DNA from: Symsagittifera roscoffensis
Lineage: Eukaryota; Xenacoelomorpha; Acoela; Convolutidae
Direction: 5' to 3'
Assembly: GCF_963678635.1 (NCBI RefSeq)
Contig: NC_087065.1
Location: 76,735,786-76,795,785, forward strand
Length of the DNA: 60,000 nucleotides
Part shown: piece by piece, positions 26,941 to 39,277 of the stretch
How positions within the stretch are numbered: position 1 is the stretch's first letter
Layout of the letters: each line of letters begins with the position of its first letter
Translations under genes and position numbers: made by a program
Notes under the pieces: model-generated
Told to the model about the DNA's origin: nothing
Database searches by the model: none
The model's input: only the letters and a program-made list of their open reading frames with translations

Positions 26941-28469
26941 AATTGTGCCCCTATCCAGTGTACAGTTTGGTCTCGTAATGCAAGATCCTGTTAATTACTT
27001 AATTAAGTAATTGCCTAATTACGATAATTGGGTCTCATAAATATAGAACAAGATTTTTTTGGCAATGAGATGCTTTCACCCTTGCGATAAGCAGGGGTAA
27101 TGCAACCGGGTACTAAATTTTTCCCCACAAACAACTTTGTTTTCTGAATGGACGAAATGGTATTTCTATTATATAGTATTTCGCCATATTTTCAGCAATT
27201 CAGTAGCTTTTGAATTGCCTGCATATAAAACTAGGCTGCACGCTAAGTGTTGCAAAGTTTTTTGTGTTCGTGTCAAAAATGTTTGGCATATTTTCCATTT
27301 TAGGGGTTTGAGGAAACATTTGTCCCTGTGAGTTGGGAAAATGGTTTTTAACTCTATCGGTGTTTTGTTCTTAATGTGTCAATACATACATAGATACGGT
27401 GATCCAGATTTTTCCAAAATTTCTTGTCAGAATTCAACCATTCGCATCTGATACAAACAAATTTAAGATGTAAATCACTATCCTAACATCTCTATAATAA
27501 AATTTCAAAGTTAAGCAAGAAAAATTATAACATTTTCTTGAAAAAATCTTTTTTTTTCTTAGTTTGCTGAAAAAATTTGGTGGAAACTTTTTTTTTATAT
27601 TATGTGTATGGTGGTATTTATTATGCTTGCTATTTACAAGCATTAATAAATCAGAAAAAATCTTTTTGGGTTAACAACCTAAGTAACAAAATCACTGACA
27701 CATTTTTTCGATTTACTTTAATTGTATATCAAGTTTGAGTAACTTGCAAGTAACTTCTGAGCTTGAGACGACAAAAGTTATGGGTTCTTAACTTGTCAGA
27801 ATTTTTTCTGGGATAAGATTTATTATCAAACTTTTGTTTGTCTGTTTACTTTTTGTCGGCTTCCTGATCATGCTATCATACTATTTTCATTAACTTTAAT
27901 CAAGTTTTGCTGAAATTGAAACACTTTGTGATTCCTTTCTGTAACTTTTGGATCGCGATAAACTTTTCTGCATGATAACTTAACACTGTTGATGTGTTTG
28001 TCGGAATGTATTTGTCAAGTTGAACATTTAATTTCTTGGACATGTAATTTCTTCTAATGTAGATTTTTGCGACAGAGGGGTCGTCGCCCCATTCTACTTT
28101 TGAGTTGCAAGTGGGCGAAGCTCTGCATCACTGTTTTAAAATCGTTTTTTTTTTCGTTTAATTGCATTCGTGCATTTTTTGGACTGCGACGATTACTGCC
28201 GGGGTAAGGAAGAGATGCCTTCCTCCTTATGAGTTCAAACCCTCGCGATCCCCTCTCGCTTCGTTGAAGCAGAAGCGGAACCGGGCCCGGGTTTTTTACA
28301 TGCCTGACTTTCACAAGAGTTCACATCTTTCACACTTCACTTTTTGCTCAGCCAAATTGAACTGCTAGGATCGGCTGCGGTCAACAGAATTATTAAATTT
28401 TGATTTTTTTCTGACATTCACATTTGATTTTCACTTTTCTTATTGTTCGGAATTAAATGTTTCTGTTAA

Positions 28470-28575
28470 AAACCGGCCCGGGCTTGAAATTTTTGCTTTC
28501 CAAATGGGCCGGGCCGGGCCCGAGTCTGAAGCAACCGGGCTGGGCCTCAAGTTCAGGCCCGGTTCCAACTCTGGT
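28470..28575. repeat. GC-rich GGCCCGG repeat
   Basis: Strings such as GGGCCGGGCCGGGCCCG and CCGGGCTGGGCC stand out from AT-rich surroundings, about 40 bases downstream of the first KCNT exon donor in gene orientation. It looks like the end of a dispersed transposon or SINE; the family is not assigned. Confidence 0.4.
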
Positions 28576-28612
28576 TTGAAGTGTTTGAGTTTGAGTTGAA
28601 ATTGACACTGAC

Positions 28613-28754
28613 CAGTTCTGAAGTTGTTGTTCCAGATGAAGTCCAGCTTCTCCTTGTTGGACACATGTGTGTAGAACTGGATGCGGACCCTATGCAACAT
28701 GACACGCAAACTCACCACACTGTCAAACCTCTCAAAGCCACTACTATTGCTCAT
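28613..28754 (-). CDS. KCNT: KCNT exon, probable first coding exon (N-terminal cytoplasmic segment)
   Basis: Minus-strand reading from ATG at 28754 gives 47 codons plus one base, ending at a donor (CTG|gtcagt). The last part (RVRIQFYTH...NKEKLDFIW) corresponds to the cytoplasmic segment just before S1 in SLO2 channels. The leftover G joins CA of the next exon in phase. In-frame TAA codons lie immediately upstream, with no convincing splice acceptor between them and the ATG. I therefore take this as the start, giving a short N-terminus. A longer N-terminus through an unseen upstream exon is the alternative. Confidence 0.75.
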
Positions 28755-30376
28755 CCCAATTTATAATTAGCCGACGCTTCAAAAAGCCCTCTTTATTGAA
28801 ACGATTAATGGCTCGATGATTTAATGAGTCGAATTGAATAAGTGACTGACGAAAAACCGAAAAACGGCGATACTATTATCGATCGACTTCACGATAGTTC
28901 ACTTCAAAAAGGTGGTTAAATTAAATAGGTTAAAAAATTTAATGGTAAGAAATCATAACATTAGAAACTTTTTTAACCGGTACTTTCTAAAAACAGCTAT
29001 TTTTAGAAAAAGGATCTTTTTTCTTACGGCAATGTCCGGCTAATTTATCTTTTGGGGGTTTTACAGAGAGATTTGTGTAAAATTGCGTTATAGACAGAAC
29101 TTCAGTTTCAACTGTCTAGGAAACCAAAGTTTGACGGAAATGGAGCTTTAAGGAATTTGAGTAACAAATATGTAAATCCTCAAAATACACAAGGTTTTTA
29201 TCACGGATTATAGTTTTCGATAAAACTACACTAAAATAGCTCTTGCTCTTTACTTCCAGGGATTTGGCAATTGAAACTATTGAAGGGTTTACTATTTATT
29301 ACCTTGCAAAGTAAAACATAATCTTGTGGAGCTCAAAAGTTAAGAGAAAAAGCAATGGAATATAGTGATAGTCACAAACATAATGCAGTATTACACAAGT
29401 GTGACATGTTTAAAATGTATCAAATTGGGAAAATATGCGACAGAGCAAATAATCAATCCATAAATTATTGTCCAAGCGAGGGACACTTTTCCTATATTTC
29501 TGCCAGAGCAGTCCGTTATTGAAATAAAAAAACCTCGTGTATATAATAAGCAACGTTTTTTTCAAACAAATATGGTGATTGGTACCTTTGGCAATTTGAT
29601 AAATTGTATTTATAGAGAACAAAATAGCTTATCTCTGGTTTTACTTTTGTACTTTTCTGCCATGTACTTTTTGAGTAGATCGCTTTTCTGATGCTTTTTG
29701 AAGCATAGTTGAAGAAACAGTTTTGAATAGTTTGATCATTTAATTTCTAATCTGACGATAAGTATTTAATTATTTTTGTAAGAGGTTTAGATTTAAAAAC
29801 ACCAAAAATTGTGCTGTAAGTTTTCTTTTGCAAAATTAGTGTTTTTGGTGCATTTATAGGCGTAATCAAATTTAGAAACACGTAAGCAGATGCAAAGGAA
29901 TTTTCTAAATCGTATATTAGTTTTAATATAAAACCAATTGAGTGTTTGGAAATTTTTTAAAATTATGGCTGCCTACTAAAATATAATAATTTCAATTTCA
30001 GAGACAAAGCAGAAGATTTTATCTTTGATTAATCATGAAACCATCTAAGATCGAGCGGAACGAAAACAGTAAAATGCTGCTTTAAAAGCAAGATTTTTCT
30101 TTCAATCAAAGCTCTTTCGAGATGTTTTCTGAAAGCTAAACATCTTAATGCTAGGAGTTTGATAATTTGGACTTGACACTAACATTCAAAATTCTTGGTT
30201 ACCACTCAGTTTTCTTTTTCTGAACAAATGAGGAGCACAAAATATTTTAAAAGCAAAAAGTCAAAAAATTTCGATCAACTCATCAATCTAGTTATTAATT
30301 TACTACAAACTGTGTTTTTTGCACCCATTTTCAAAAAAGTGGCGGAATATTTGTGCTCGGGGTGATTTCTTTTCCA

Positions 30377-30457
30377 GACTAGCCGCATTTGAACGGAATT
30401 TTTGACTAGCCGCTTTTGAACTGAATTTTTGACTAGCCGCTTTTGAACGGAATTTTT
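30377..30457. repeat. 27-bp tandem repeat, three units
   Basis: Three near-identical 27-bp units beginning GACTAGCCGC start at 30377, 30404 and 30431. On the minus strand this gives a spurious 9-residue repeat. Confidence 0.92.
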
Positions 30458-31080
30458 CATACCAACTGAAAGCTAGTGATGTCCAGAGTTGAAATTTACA
30501 AAAATTACTTACTAGTGATTTTTTTGATAAACTATTGGTCCGAATTTCGAAGACATTGCGTAATATTTACACATGACATCGTTTTTTTATTCAGCCAAAA
30601 AAAAAACTTTTTAGCTGAGCACTTTTAACGGTAGTTTTGATATCATCTGGAAACCAGTGATGTCCTGAGTTCAAAAAATTTAAAAGGATGCTTTTTGGAT
30701 CTTCTGATAAGTTATTGTTCCGAGTTTTGAAGAAAGTGTGGAATAAATAAGATCGGCAAAAATTGTTTTAACTGAACACTTTTAAGGGTATTTTTTTATC
30801 ATCTGAAAACCAGTGATGCCCTGAGTTCAGTTTAAAAAAAAACAATGTACTTGTGATCTGTTTTGATAAGTTACTGTTCCGACATTCAGAGAAAATGCGT
30901 AAAACTTATGCTTGGCGTGAATTTTATTAAGACTTTCTATATAAACTTTCTAACTAAACAGTTTTTTTGTATCATCTGAAAAATATTGATGCCTGGAGCT
31001 CGAATTTCAAAATTTTGTTTACCTGTCATCTTTTTCGACAAAACTATTATGATTAAATTTTGGGAATAATTTGAAAACTA
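30458..31080. repeat. Degenerate tandem repeat, period about 155-180 bp
   Basis: Four blocks share CTGAAA.CCAGTGATG.CC.GAGTT, then TTTGATAA.TTA.TG.TCCGA.TT..GA, then GCAC TTTTAA.GGTA, at about 30476, 30657, 30813 and 30986. The 27-bp array just before is an expansion of one part of this unit. Confidence 0.65.
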
Positions 31081-31307
31081 CAAATAACGCACATTATATT
31101 AGGTTCTTTCAGAGTATTAGCTAAAAATTATTTCACTCCACAGTGAATTGAGGCAATTAAATTTATCCAAGGAGTATGCTACTTGATTATAAAAAAAGTA
31201 TTTTATACTATTTATACTAAACGCTCACAAAAATTCGTGCTTTTTATGCTTAAGCGGCTGTTTAAATTGCTCTTAAAACGTTCAAAACTGAAACACGGAT
31301 GGACGGT

Positions 31308-31875
31308 TGCTGTGCAAGTAGCATAGAATGTTCCGAACATATTTTCAGAAATTTTTTTCACGTTAGTGTCTTTTCTTTTACGTTTAATAATAAAGCTAAA
31401 AAAACGCGCATAAAGTTATTGAATTAGGCATGAAAATTACAATTTTATTCAAAAAATTTGGAAGCAAAAAAGATAATTTAAAAAAAAAACTTTTTAATTC
31501 TCTTTTTCCAATTTTTTGCACTAAAAAATTCAAATACTTTCGAAAAAAAACTTTTTCCCAGAGACGCGCTAGATACGGCATCCAAAATTAAACTTTTTTC
31601 TGGTAAGTTTATCAATTTTTAGCCGAAATGATAATTTTCATACAAAACGAACGTTACTCGATTGCTTTACTCGCTAGAAAATAGACGAAAAAGTATAAAT
31701 GTCAAACCGATTTTTCTCGACACTTGAAGTTCTTTTTTGCAAATTTTTAAATTTTGTTCAAATCAGGACTCAAAAGTTTTTATGATATATCACTTAATCC
31801 ATTCCGATGATTAATAAGGGTACCTGATTTTGCCTGGAAAAGCAAAAAAAAATAAAACACACCTGCATACAGAAT
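31308..31875 (+). repeat. Diverged dispersed repeat, copy B
   Basis: Partner of 3565-4150, same orientation, sharing GTGCAAGTAGCATAGAATG at its start and TTTTTCTCGACA and TAAAACACACC words later. Confidence 0.55.
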
Positions 31876-34447
31876 TCTTCTCAAATTCCTCCCCAAATAG
31901 TTGATGTTATTATTATGTTGCTAGATTCTACGAACGCCATTTGTACTAAACAATGCAAGGGCGGCACAACTTTTGAGTAGAATTGAAAAAAAATCTGATA
32001 AAAAAGACAAGAGAGGCTAGCTAAATACGTTAAGGAAAACTTAAAAATTTAGTTTCAATTCGAAATCATCCCGAACAAGTTCTGACTAAATATCAGATTT
32101 TTGCTTTTGAGGCAACACTTTCCTTGTTTAATTCTGCTTACATTATGTAGGCAGTTCAATGTTTAATATAAATTTTTTTTCCTCCCAATTTTTCATTTTA
32201 TTATTAAGAAGTTGGTGGACAAGATGTAAACGTTTTTTGGCACTTCATCGCTTATAATATATATTTTATGTACGCTCATATTTTTTCAAAATTTATTCAA
32301 ATGAAATTTAACAAAATATCATTTAAATGTTGAACATCTCGGGAGAACCCAATTCTGTAGAAAATAATTATGGCTGTGGAAAAAGTCATTTTTTTGATGT
32401 TTCAACCGTATTTTGGAATTTTTTCATTTTTTGCAAAAACGACCCAGTAAATTTTAAATTTTAGGTTTTAATGAAAACACCAGGTTATAGGCAGTGATTG
32501 TGCTTAAGCAGATATGCTCCAATTTTTTTGAAAAGAAATTATATGGCCCTCGGAAAAGACAAATTCTTGAAATTTGGAGCATATTTTGGAATTTTTTGTT
32601 TTTTTTCTCGAAACTTACCCTGCTTAATGTAAAATTTAAGACTAAAGGTTTATCAAAATAACATCAAAAAAAAATTATTGGCATGCAATTTTGCTGCATA
32701 AACCGGTATACCCCCTTTTCGTTGGAAAAAGTTACCGTTTTAGGACAAGTCAGAATTATTTCAATTTAGGACCATTTTTTAAAAATATTTGTTTTCTTTT
32801 TCAAAAACTAATCTGACATTGAGGTTTCTAAAAAAAAATGTAAAAAGTTCAAAAAGCCCCATTTTGGTTTCTTAAAAAGGAAACTGGTAGGTCCATAAAA
32901 AAGTCAATTTTTCAAAATTTTTAGTTTTTGAAATTTTTCCGTTAAAGCAGAACTCTGAGGTGAAAACTCAATCGGCCTAATTGAAAACAAAATGCAAAAA
33001 CCGTTAAACCCTATTTTTTTTTATAGAAAAGCCTTTTTTTCTGAGTTCAATTGAAATAACAGGTCAAAGGAAAAATAACTTTTTTAACGGCTAGTCCTCT
33101 ATGTTCGCAGAAAATACACTAAAACTGTAAGCAGAGCCCAATATTTAAAACTGAAAATTTTGCGTTTCATCCCGCATCAGTACAACATAATCTATAAATT
33201 TTTATAATCTATATAATCTATAAAAGTTTTTGCTGGGCCCTGAATTCAATTATGACAGTCGCAATTGCCTCCCATTTTGTGTATAAGGGAAGCTTTAAAC
33301 CAGCTTTATATCCTTTTTTTATTTGATGCTGCAAAATCTTAACATGAAAGATGGCAAACCAATTAATTTAAAACCAAATCAGCGATGGGGTTGGTGTCGC
33401 TTCTATTCGATTTAATACAAAAAAAACCTATGAAATTGAACTTACGGTGAGTGAAAGTTTTTCAAGAAGTGAAACATTTCTGCTTTGAGATTTTTCTTCG
33501 GCAAAGAGAGCTTTTCTGGTGATCAAGATTTGAGATGTAACAGAAATTTTTATTTCAAAATAAAAATAATTTATGAGTTTTTTCCAATGGTCAAAAGCAT
33601 TTAAAACAGAATAGAACCACCTGCTTGCTGTAAATGCATACAGTAAGAAATTTTCGATACGAACACCCTAATTCATAATTGATGATGTTTATCTCAAAAC
33701 TAAAACTCAATTACCAACTGAGCAAAATCCGCCAACCACGAGACATAAAAAATTTAGTGAGGGTAGCTCGCTAAAACAAGAGCACAAATTTTAGAGTCAG
33801 TATAACAAATGGATTATGATCAAGCACGGACTAGCTTATCGATGTCATCTGGCTGTGGAAATTACTTATATTTCAATTGTTATCCTAGAAAATATTATTT
33901 TCGAACTCGTTCACGTTTCCGCTGACCTAGCAAAAAGTCGAACATGCCAGGGCAAGCGATGATTCGGTGACATTTTGAATGCATTCATTGAAAAAAGTGT
34001 CAGAATCGACAGAAAAGGACAAGATTGCTGCTACTCATATCACTTTTTGGTTCGGTGCAGTCCCGGAAAAAAAAAGAGTGCCAAAAAATAATCTGTTCCA
34101 GATTGCCAAAACTTTTTAAAACTAATTCAAATAACGTAAAATATATTGAACACTAGATAACCCACAAACGTTTCCCGTAACTGTTATGTTTAGGTTTGTT
34201 TTTGCCGCAAATGATCATTTCATTTGAATTTTTCGTTTTTCCAACCATGTCGCTGTATGGTGTTCTTTTCGACTGATGCTGATAACCTCAAATGAATTTG
34301 AAGGAAGGGTCAACTGTGGCATCATATCAAAGCCCAATTTGTGGTGATTTACATTCCAAAAACTTCAAAATATCTTGGTGTCAAAACGAACTAGAACATT
34401 TTTTGGTTTGACTTTTAGCAGATCTATCTGTACTCTAATTAATCTTT

Positions 34448-34456
34448 TGTGTGTGT

Positions 34457-34487
<31 letters not shown>

Positions 34488-34500
34488 GGTGTGTGTGTGG
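34448..34500. repeat. (TG)n-G-run-(TG)n microsatellite
   Basis: About 22 bp of GT, then an uninterrupted G-run of about 18, then TG repeats. Homopolymer length may be unreliable in the assembly. Confidence 0.95.
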
Positions 34501-35454
34501 TTTTTTTGTGTTTCTCTACTCCTACCAAATAGATAAACCAAACAATTTAGTTTTTGACATGATGATAGATAGCAGGACAACGTTTTTAAAATTTCTTTTT
34601 GGCTGTCTATTTGAGGTAAAGAGCAAAAAACGTGTGAAAATTGGAAGTCAGTGAATTCTAGGTTTCCTTTGAAGTTCATTTTCATTAGACGACTAAAGTA
34701 CACGCATGCAATATTCTTGACTAACTTCATTTTTTTTTCATCTTCATTTGAGGTATTCTGAAATCAAGGTTTTTTCAAATATCAGAAGAGCCGAAGTTGC
34801 AATAATTGCTGAATTTGAAATTGGTGACTTTTCCTAAACACGAAGTAATGTCTGATAGTGCATAATTTTTGTGCTAGCATTTATAGACTACAAAAAAGGT
34901 GACAGGTAACAAATATAATAAGACATTAAGAGGTATCAAGTGTCAATTGATCAAAGGTCAAGTATTCTTGAGGAATTTTTATTAACTAAATGTAATAGCT
35001 GTATGTAAGAAAATGATGTTATCAAACAAAAGATTTTCTCAATTTAATATGTTTTAGCTTTTTAATACCATCAGCAAATAGTTAAAACCCATCCATAAAA
35101 AATTGGGAGATTGTCTTTACCAGTTCATTAGCTGGTAATTTTATGCATTCATTCACTGCGCGATGAACAGTTACGGTTAGTAATTTAAAAAAAATATGAA
35201 GAGGTCATTTGACAAGTTGGTAGTAAGGGCAAATTGCTTGTCTGAATTCAATTTGAAATGATTTTATGTGCCTTTTACACTGTAATAGGTTGAAATAAAT
35301 TGCCCGCTATTTATCCCTATTTGAAATATTATGGTCAGTAAATGTTTCGATCCAAGTTCAAAAGATTATACTTTTAGAAAAATATATACGGGTGAAATAT
35401 CTTTTTAATTTTCAGCTGTGGATTTTTTCAGAGGATATAAAGTTTTTTGTTAAG

Positions 35455-35458
35455 AATA
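35455..35458. repeat. Target site duplication AATA, left
   Basis: AATA abuts the TGAGTT start (minus-strand LTR end) and recurs at 54366-54369 after TTCCA. Confidence 0.8.
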
Positions 35459-35868
35459 TGAGTTAAGTCTGGGGTGTATAACTCATAGAGTAATTTCGGA
35501 TAGGGTACACCGTCTGCTCGTCACGCTATCTTATTTTCGGCCGGATAGATTCGTGCAACTTCTTAGTCTAATACCGATCCTAATCTTACTCTTATACTAT
35601 CTAGTCTCAGGTTGTTTAACTAGTCTCTGCTAGGCTCAATAGATCTAGGGTATACTGGTTTATTGCGGCTGCTGAAGTGCTCGGGAGAGTCCAACTAATT
35701 TCTAAGTTAAATTCAAATCTCTCTGGTGCTGAAATTACAAGTAACTTCAGCACTTACAAATAAGTGGGTTGTTAGTTAGATGGATCATGATTGGTTAATA
35801 TTAAATACTTTACATTGGTAAAACATTTAATTTATCCAATCATAAAATATAGTTTAGATCAGGTTCCA
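35459..35868 (-). repeat. 3' LTR of copy 2
   Basis: 410 bp, apparently identical to 53956-54365. It differs from copy 1 LTRs by a rewritten stretch near the CA end (including 2 extra bases) and at least one substitution near the TG end. Confidence 0.97.
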
Positions 35869-37401
35869 CCCATCCGGGTTTTACAGAATTTTTTAGAACA
35901 GTTCTTCTGTAGTTCAAGGATGGATGATGGACGTTGGTATTTGGTGAACATCATTTTTCTTTTGTTTCCTTTTTGTTAAGGAAGTTCCAGGGATCTGGAA
36001 TTGAGGACACAAGACGTTGTGTTCTTCTTGTGACAACGACTGAGTCTCTGCAACAGCATCAATTCTGGTTTCAGAATGGTTGGCTATGTCAGGTTTTTCT
36101 GTTCTTCGGAGAGAACTTCTTTTGTGTTTGATCTAGCTCGGGAATGGCGTGGAGATTGTGCGTGGAGGGGATGCCTGGTTACTCGGATCTGTACGTATAC
36201 TTGAACATCGAGGTGGTCATTGGTCTAGTTCAATGAAGTCCTTTTCTGCGAAGTCAAGTCGTACTCTAAATCCTTTGAGTTGTGATTGTGAGCGGCATAT
36301 CGATTGTAGTTGGTCATTCTCTCTCGAGTGTAGTGAGGTCGTCTTGTCTTTTGATGTTCGTCCTTGGTGTTGTATTCTGATCTATATATTGCATCATGTA
36401 ATTTTACATTTTATAAATCTTTTATTAGTTTAATATATTTTTTAATAATGATTTTAGTTAGTTGTTTTCACAAAAGCTTTTTGTTTTAGTTCGGTTATTT
36501 TGAAGAGTTACTCACCCTTGAGTAGCTCTTATTAAAAATAAAGGTGTGGTCACAAAGCGTGGATGTAGCGCGGTGGGTTAGGCCGGCTATAGAGCATGCT
36601 CAGGACGTCCTTTCCTGGTGGGTTAGGCCAGGTGTGGGAGTATGATTTCATGCGATTTTTATGAGGAGTCCTGTTATGTGACAACATTTTATGTTGGGTT
36701 TGTTGTGGTTTTACTTATGTCTTGTTGGTTATGTACTTTGTTCAAAAAGCAAATTGTTTGTGGTATGGGTTTGTCTTTCGACTTTTTTGTGTTTTATTAT
36801 TTCTTTCTAAGACTTTGTAATAGTCTTCAAAAGAATAAATTATCCAGTTTTAAACTGGGTTAGTCCGGTTTGGGTACCGTTGGTTTCCTTTTCTTAGTCA
36901 TGCTGTTATTTTATGATTTGTGGTATTTAGTAAGCTGCGTTGGTTAGTTTTGTTTAGTATATGATTCCTTTCCAACCGGGTTAAAGGAAAGTTTGAAACT
37001 TGTTATTATATGTTAGAGTTGTTGAGTGTGAAAACTTGAAACTGAAATTCATTATTTTAAACAATTCTTCGTGGGCGAGTTGTGTGAGTGTGGATAGAAT
37101 TTCTGTGCGAATGAATGAAAATATCAAAAGGTTAGTACTGCAATTGCATTTTATTAATTTACTGCATAGAATTTGGAAATTTACTGCTAGTAATGGGGGA
37201 ATTTTAAGATACAAATTTTCATCATATGTAGATTTACTGCTTTGGAGGAAAATTTTATAAATTAATTTACTGCATTGGTATTATATTTATTTAATTGTTG
37301 GTGCAAAAGTTAAAAGGGTCTTAAACAGTTTTGAAGAAGTTTGCTATTTTTTATTTTTCTTTTGTGAATTTTTCAGATGATCGAAGATGAAGGCTAAAAA
37401 T
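35869..37401 (-). other. 3' non-coding region of copy 2
   Basis: Four exact ATTTACTGC words (plus-strand view, at 37157, 37179, 37232, 37265) mirror the GCAGTAAAT motifs of copy 1. The palindrome cluster lies at 36572-36629 and the nearly invariant block at 36149-36433. The sequence between these islands is more diverged, with indels. Confidence 0.6.
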
Positions 37402-37480
37402 CTAAAGAAAACATGAATAAAGAATGGTGAGTTTTTTAATATTTTAATTAGTTAGTAATATTCATTTAATTCATACTTAC
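37402..37480 (-). other. Predicted 79-nt intron, copy 2
   Basis: GTAAGT donor, TACTAAC and TTTCTTTAG acceptor, all as in copy 1 and of equal length. Confidence 0.65.
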
Positions 37481-37483
37481 CTG

Positions 37484-39277
37484 TTAGTCGTCGGGGAAAA
37501 AACCGTGGGGAAAGATATCGTGAACTAGTTCTGAAGTTGTTAGTAGTTTAGCTAAGATGCGGATGATATTTTTAGTTTGAAGCAGTGGCCAAAGCAATTG
37601 AAGTGCCTTAATAATGGTTAGTTCTTCAGTGCCTACTGCAAACTCATAAGGTGTGTTTTGGATTAAGTTATATAATTTGTGGTTAAATTTAGTGTTGTGG
37701 ATGAATTCTAAAATGGGGATTTCTATAGGCTGTACAAACTCGTGCGGGATAAGGAAGGGTCGGGATTCTTCGGCGTTGAAGGTCTTGGTGATGGGGCAGA
37801 AAATGTACATTTGGGTTATGGGGTCATAGTTACGAAGAATACCATGAAGGTTAGTATCTTTAATACAATATGTGAAATTTAGGAAATACGGTGAAGTGTA
37901 TTTTGAATTGATGAATTGAAAGCGATGGTGTGGTTGTCTAGAGGGTGTGTGGAGGTCAAAGTGATTTTGGATGAAACGATAGTAACTGTATGTATGTGTT
38001 TGTTTAGTTCGCAACATAATATCGTGTGAGCAGTGTAAATCTCTTTCGTGTGGTGCAAGGAAATGAAAGGTTAGTGAAAAGATTTGGAAGCGTTCTTTAA
38101 AACTTTCGTACGCTTGTGTGCTTGTTAGTGCTTCTGAAATAATGTGATCAAACTTTCGGTCGAAGATGTTTAGTGTAAATACATATAGTGTCTTGATGAA
38201 AAATTTCTCGGTGATTTGTGGGTTAGCGAAGCGATCGTCGTCTAAGAATTGATCTTGGTTAGCTCTGATGATGTTGTGATCGTAGTATTCTAGTGTATAT
38301 TCATTAGCTCTAGGTGCAGTGTGTATTTTTAGTGATTTTTTATATCCTACGTAAGTAAATTGTCTAGCGGTGAGTGGTGTAGTTAGTCGATATAGCATGT
38401 CTTTGTTTCGGTCTATATCGATGGATGTGTTGGTTAAAGGTAAGCAAAGAGGGTTAGTGAAATGATAGTATGAGGTCCAAGAGAGAGTGGGCATTAAAAC
38501 GTATTCGTCTACAAAGTTGCGTGTTTCGTTAGCGTCATGAGGGGTGTTTAAGGTGTATTGTGGAAATGAGGGTAAAGTGATAGCTAAAAATTCTCTAGTG
38601 TTAGTATGCTGGGGGTGGTTGATGTATTCACGGGCTGTTCCTGGTTTTGCTGGGAAAGGATGGTTGGGGAGCTTTCTTTTAAAAGTGCGGTAAGCTCTAT
38701 TAGTGTTGAGTGAGGATTCAGTTGATGTGGATGATGGTGCTAATGATTCAGTATAATTTGAAGAGGGTGTAGGGGGATTGGATGAATTTGTAGTGGAGGA
38801 GATTTGGTTTATGGTCGGGGTGTTAAGGTGGTAGGGTTGTTGTTGGAGGGTAATAAAATTGTCTAGCTCTGGGGAGATTCGGGGGGTGTCTGGAGATGAT
38901 TGGTCAGAATGGTATGAGGAGTAGGTTGGGGTAACTTGGGAAGCATAAGAGGGTGTAGGAGTGATGGGGTCAGGGTTATTTGACAATATGGGTTGAAAAG
39001 GAGGTTGAGAAAACTGAGAAGGGTTATGAAAATTATTGGATGGAGATGGTTCTGAGTCGGCAAATTCGTCGGGGGTTTCAATATTCGGGTTATTTAGCTG
39101 TGAAATGGAGTATAAAACTGAAATTTGTGAGTTAGTGTCGGAATTCATGCCTGATGTTACATTGCTAGATGGAAAATCGGGTGGCGGAAAAGCAAAAAGT
39201 GGTATTATTGGGATTGAAGAGGTAAGGTTGGTTGGATGGGAATTTGATCGATGGAGTGATCCAAGTTGGCGGCTCAT
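37484..39277 (-). CDS. Novel ORF 3' of env, copy 2 (597 aa)
   Basis: Same protein as 21292-23103, with two 2-residue deletions in the Pro/Ser-rich N-terminal half. A T-run of six (five in copy 1, 23079-23083) changes the last residues, and the frame stops three bases before the conserved splice donor. Either the longer or the shorter C-terminus could be ancestral. Confidence 0.8.
   Translation of the reverse strand: MSRQLGSLHRSNSHPTNLTSSIPIIPLFAFPPPDFPSSNVTSGMNSDTNSQISVLYSISQLNNPNIETPDEFADSEPSPSNNFHNPSQFSQPPFQPILSNNPDPITPTPSYASQVTPTYSSYHSDQSSPDTPRISPELDNFITLQQQPYHLNTPTINQISSTTNSSNPPTPSSNYTESLAPSSTSTESSLNTNRAYRTFKRKLPNHPFPAKPGTAREYINHPQHTNTREFLAITLPSFPQYTLNTPHDANETRNFVDEYVLMPTLSWTSYYHFTNPLCLPLTNTSIDIDRNKDMLYRLTTPLTARQFTYVGYKKSLKIHTAPRANEYTLEYYDHNIIRANQDQFLDDDRFANPQITEKFFIKTLYVFTLNIFDRKFDHIISEALTSTQAYESFKERFQIFSLTFHFLAPHERDLHCSHDIMLRTKQTHTYSYYRFIQNHFDLHTPSRQPHHRFQFINSKYTSPYFLNFTYCIKDTNLHGILRNYDPITQMYIFCPITKTFNAEESRPFLIPHEFVQPIEIPILEFIHNTKFNHKLYNLIQNTPYEFAVGTEELTIIKALQLLWPLLQTKNIIRILAKLLTTSELVHDIFPHGFFPDD

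Larger units (their letters stand above)
25874..28612. other. KCNT first intron, repeat-rich
   Basis: Contains a minisatellite cluster built on TGCGGATTCC (about 26280-26940), a GC-rich dispersed repeat next to the exon donor (about 28470-28575) and a possible SINE-like stretch with a GAGTTCAAACCC B-box-like word (about 28060-28320). No further exon is apparent. Confidence 0.6.
295..28754 (-). other. KCNT: SLO2/KCNT-type sodium-activated K+ channel gene (partial, nine exons seen)
   Basis: Nine coding exons on the minus strand join in phase at GT/AG sites and read, in order, as the N-terminus, S1 to S6 with a TVGYGD filter, and the start of RCK1 of a SLO2/KCNT (Slack) channel. Such channels form tetramers in the plasma membrane and conduct K+ when intracellular Na+ (and Cl-) rises. 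The family match rests on several conserved strings: LWVER before S2, FLNCWLAKH in S4, CGIHYLER before the pore, GGNYS and NEFYA at the RCK1 start, and WSQRVIYIQGSAL. The rest of RCK1, RCK2 and the C-terminus lie left of the window. The intron between S1 and S2 carries an 18.9-kb retroelement in antisense orientation; without it that intron would be about 1 kb. The gene assignment is very secure, but whether 28754 is the true start is less so. Confidence 0.93.
28755..35458. other. Long AT-rich interval between KCNT exon 1 and retroelement copy 2
   Basis: No convincing gene. It contains diverged tandem repeats (about 30377-31080), dispersed repeat copy B (about 31308-31875), further low-grade repeats rich in TTTTGGAATTTTT (about 32380-32900), and a TG/G microsatellite (34448-34500). 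The KCNT promoter and 5' UTR may lie in its left end. Confidence 0.6.

Noticed and set aside
30275-30460. Minus-strand ORF with a 9-residue repeat
   Set aside because: Produced by the 27-bp tandem repeat being a multiple of three; no other coding evidence.
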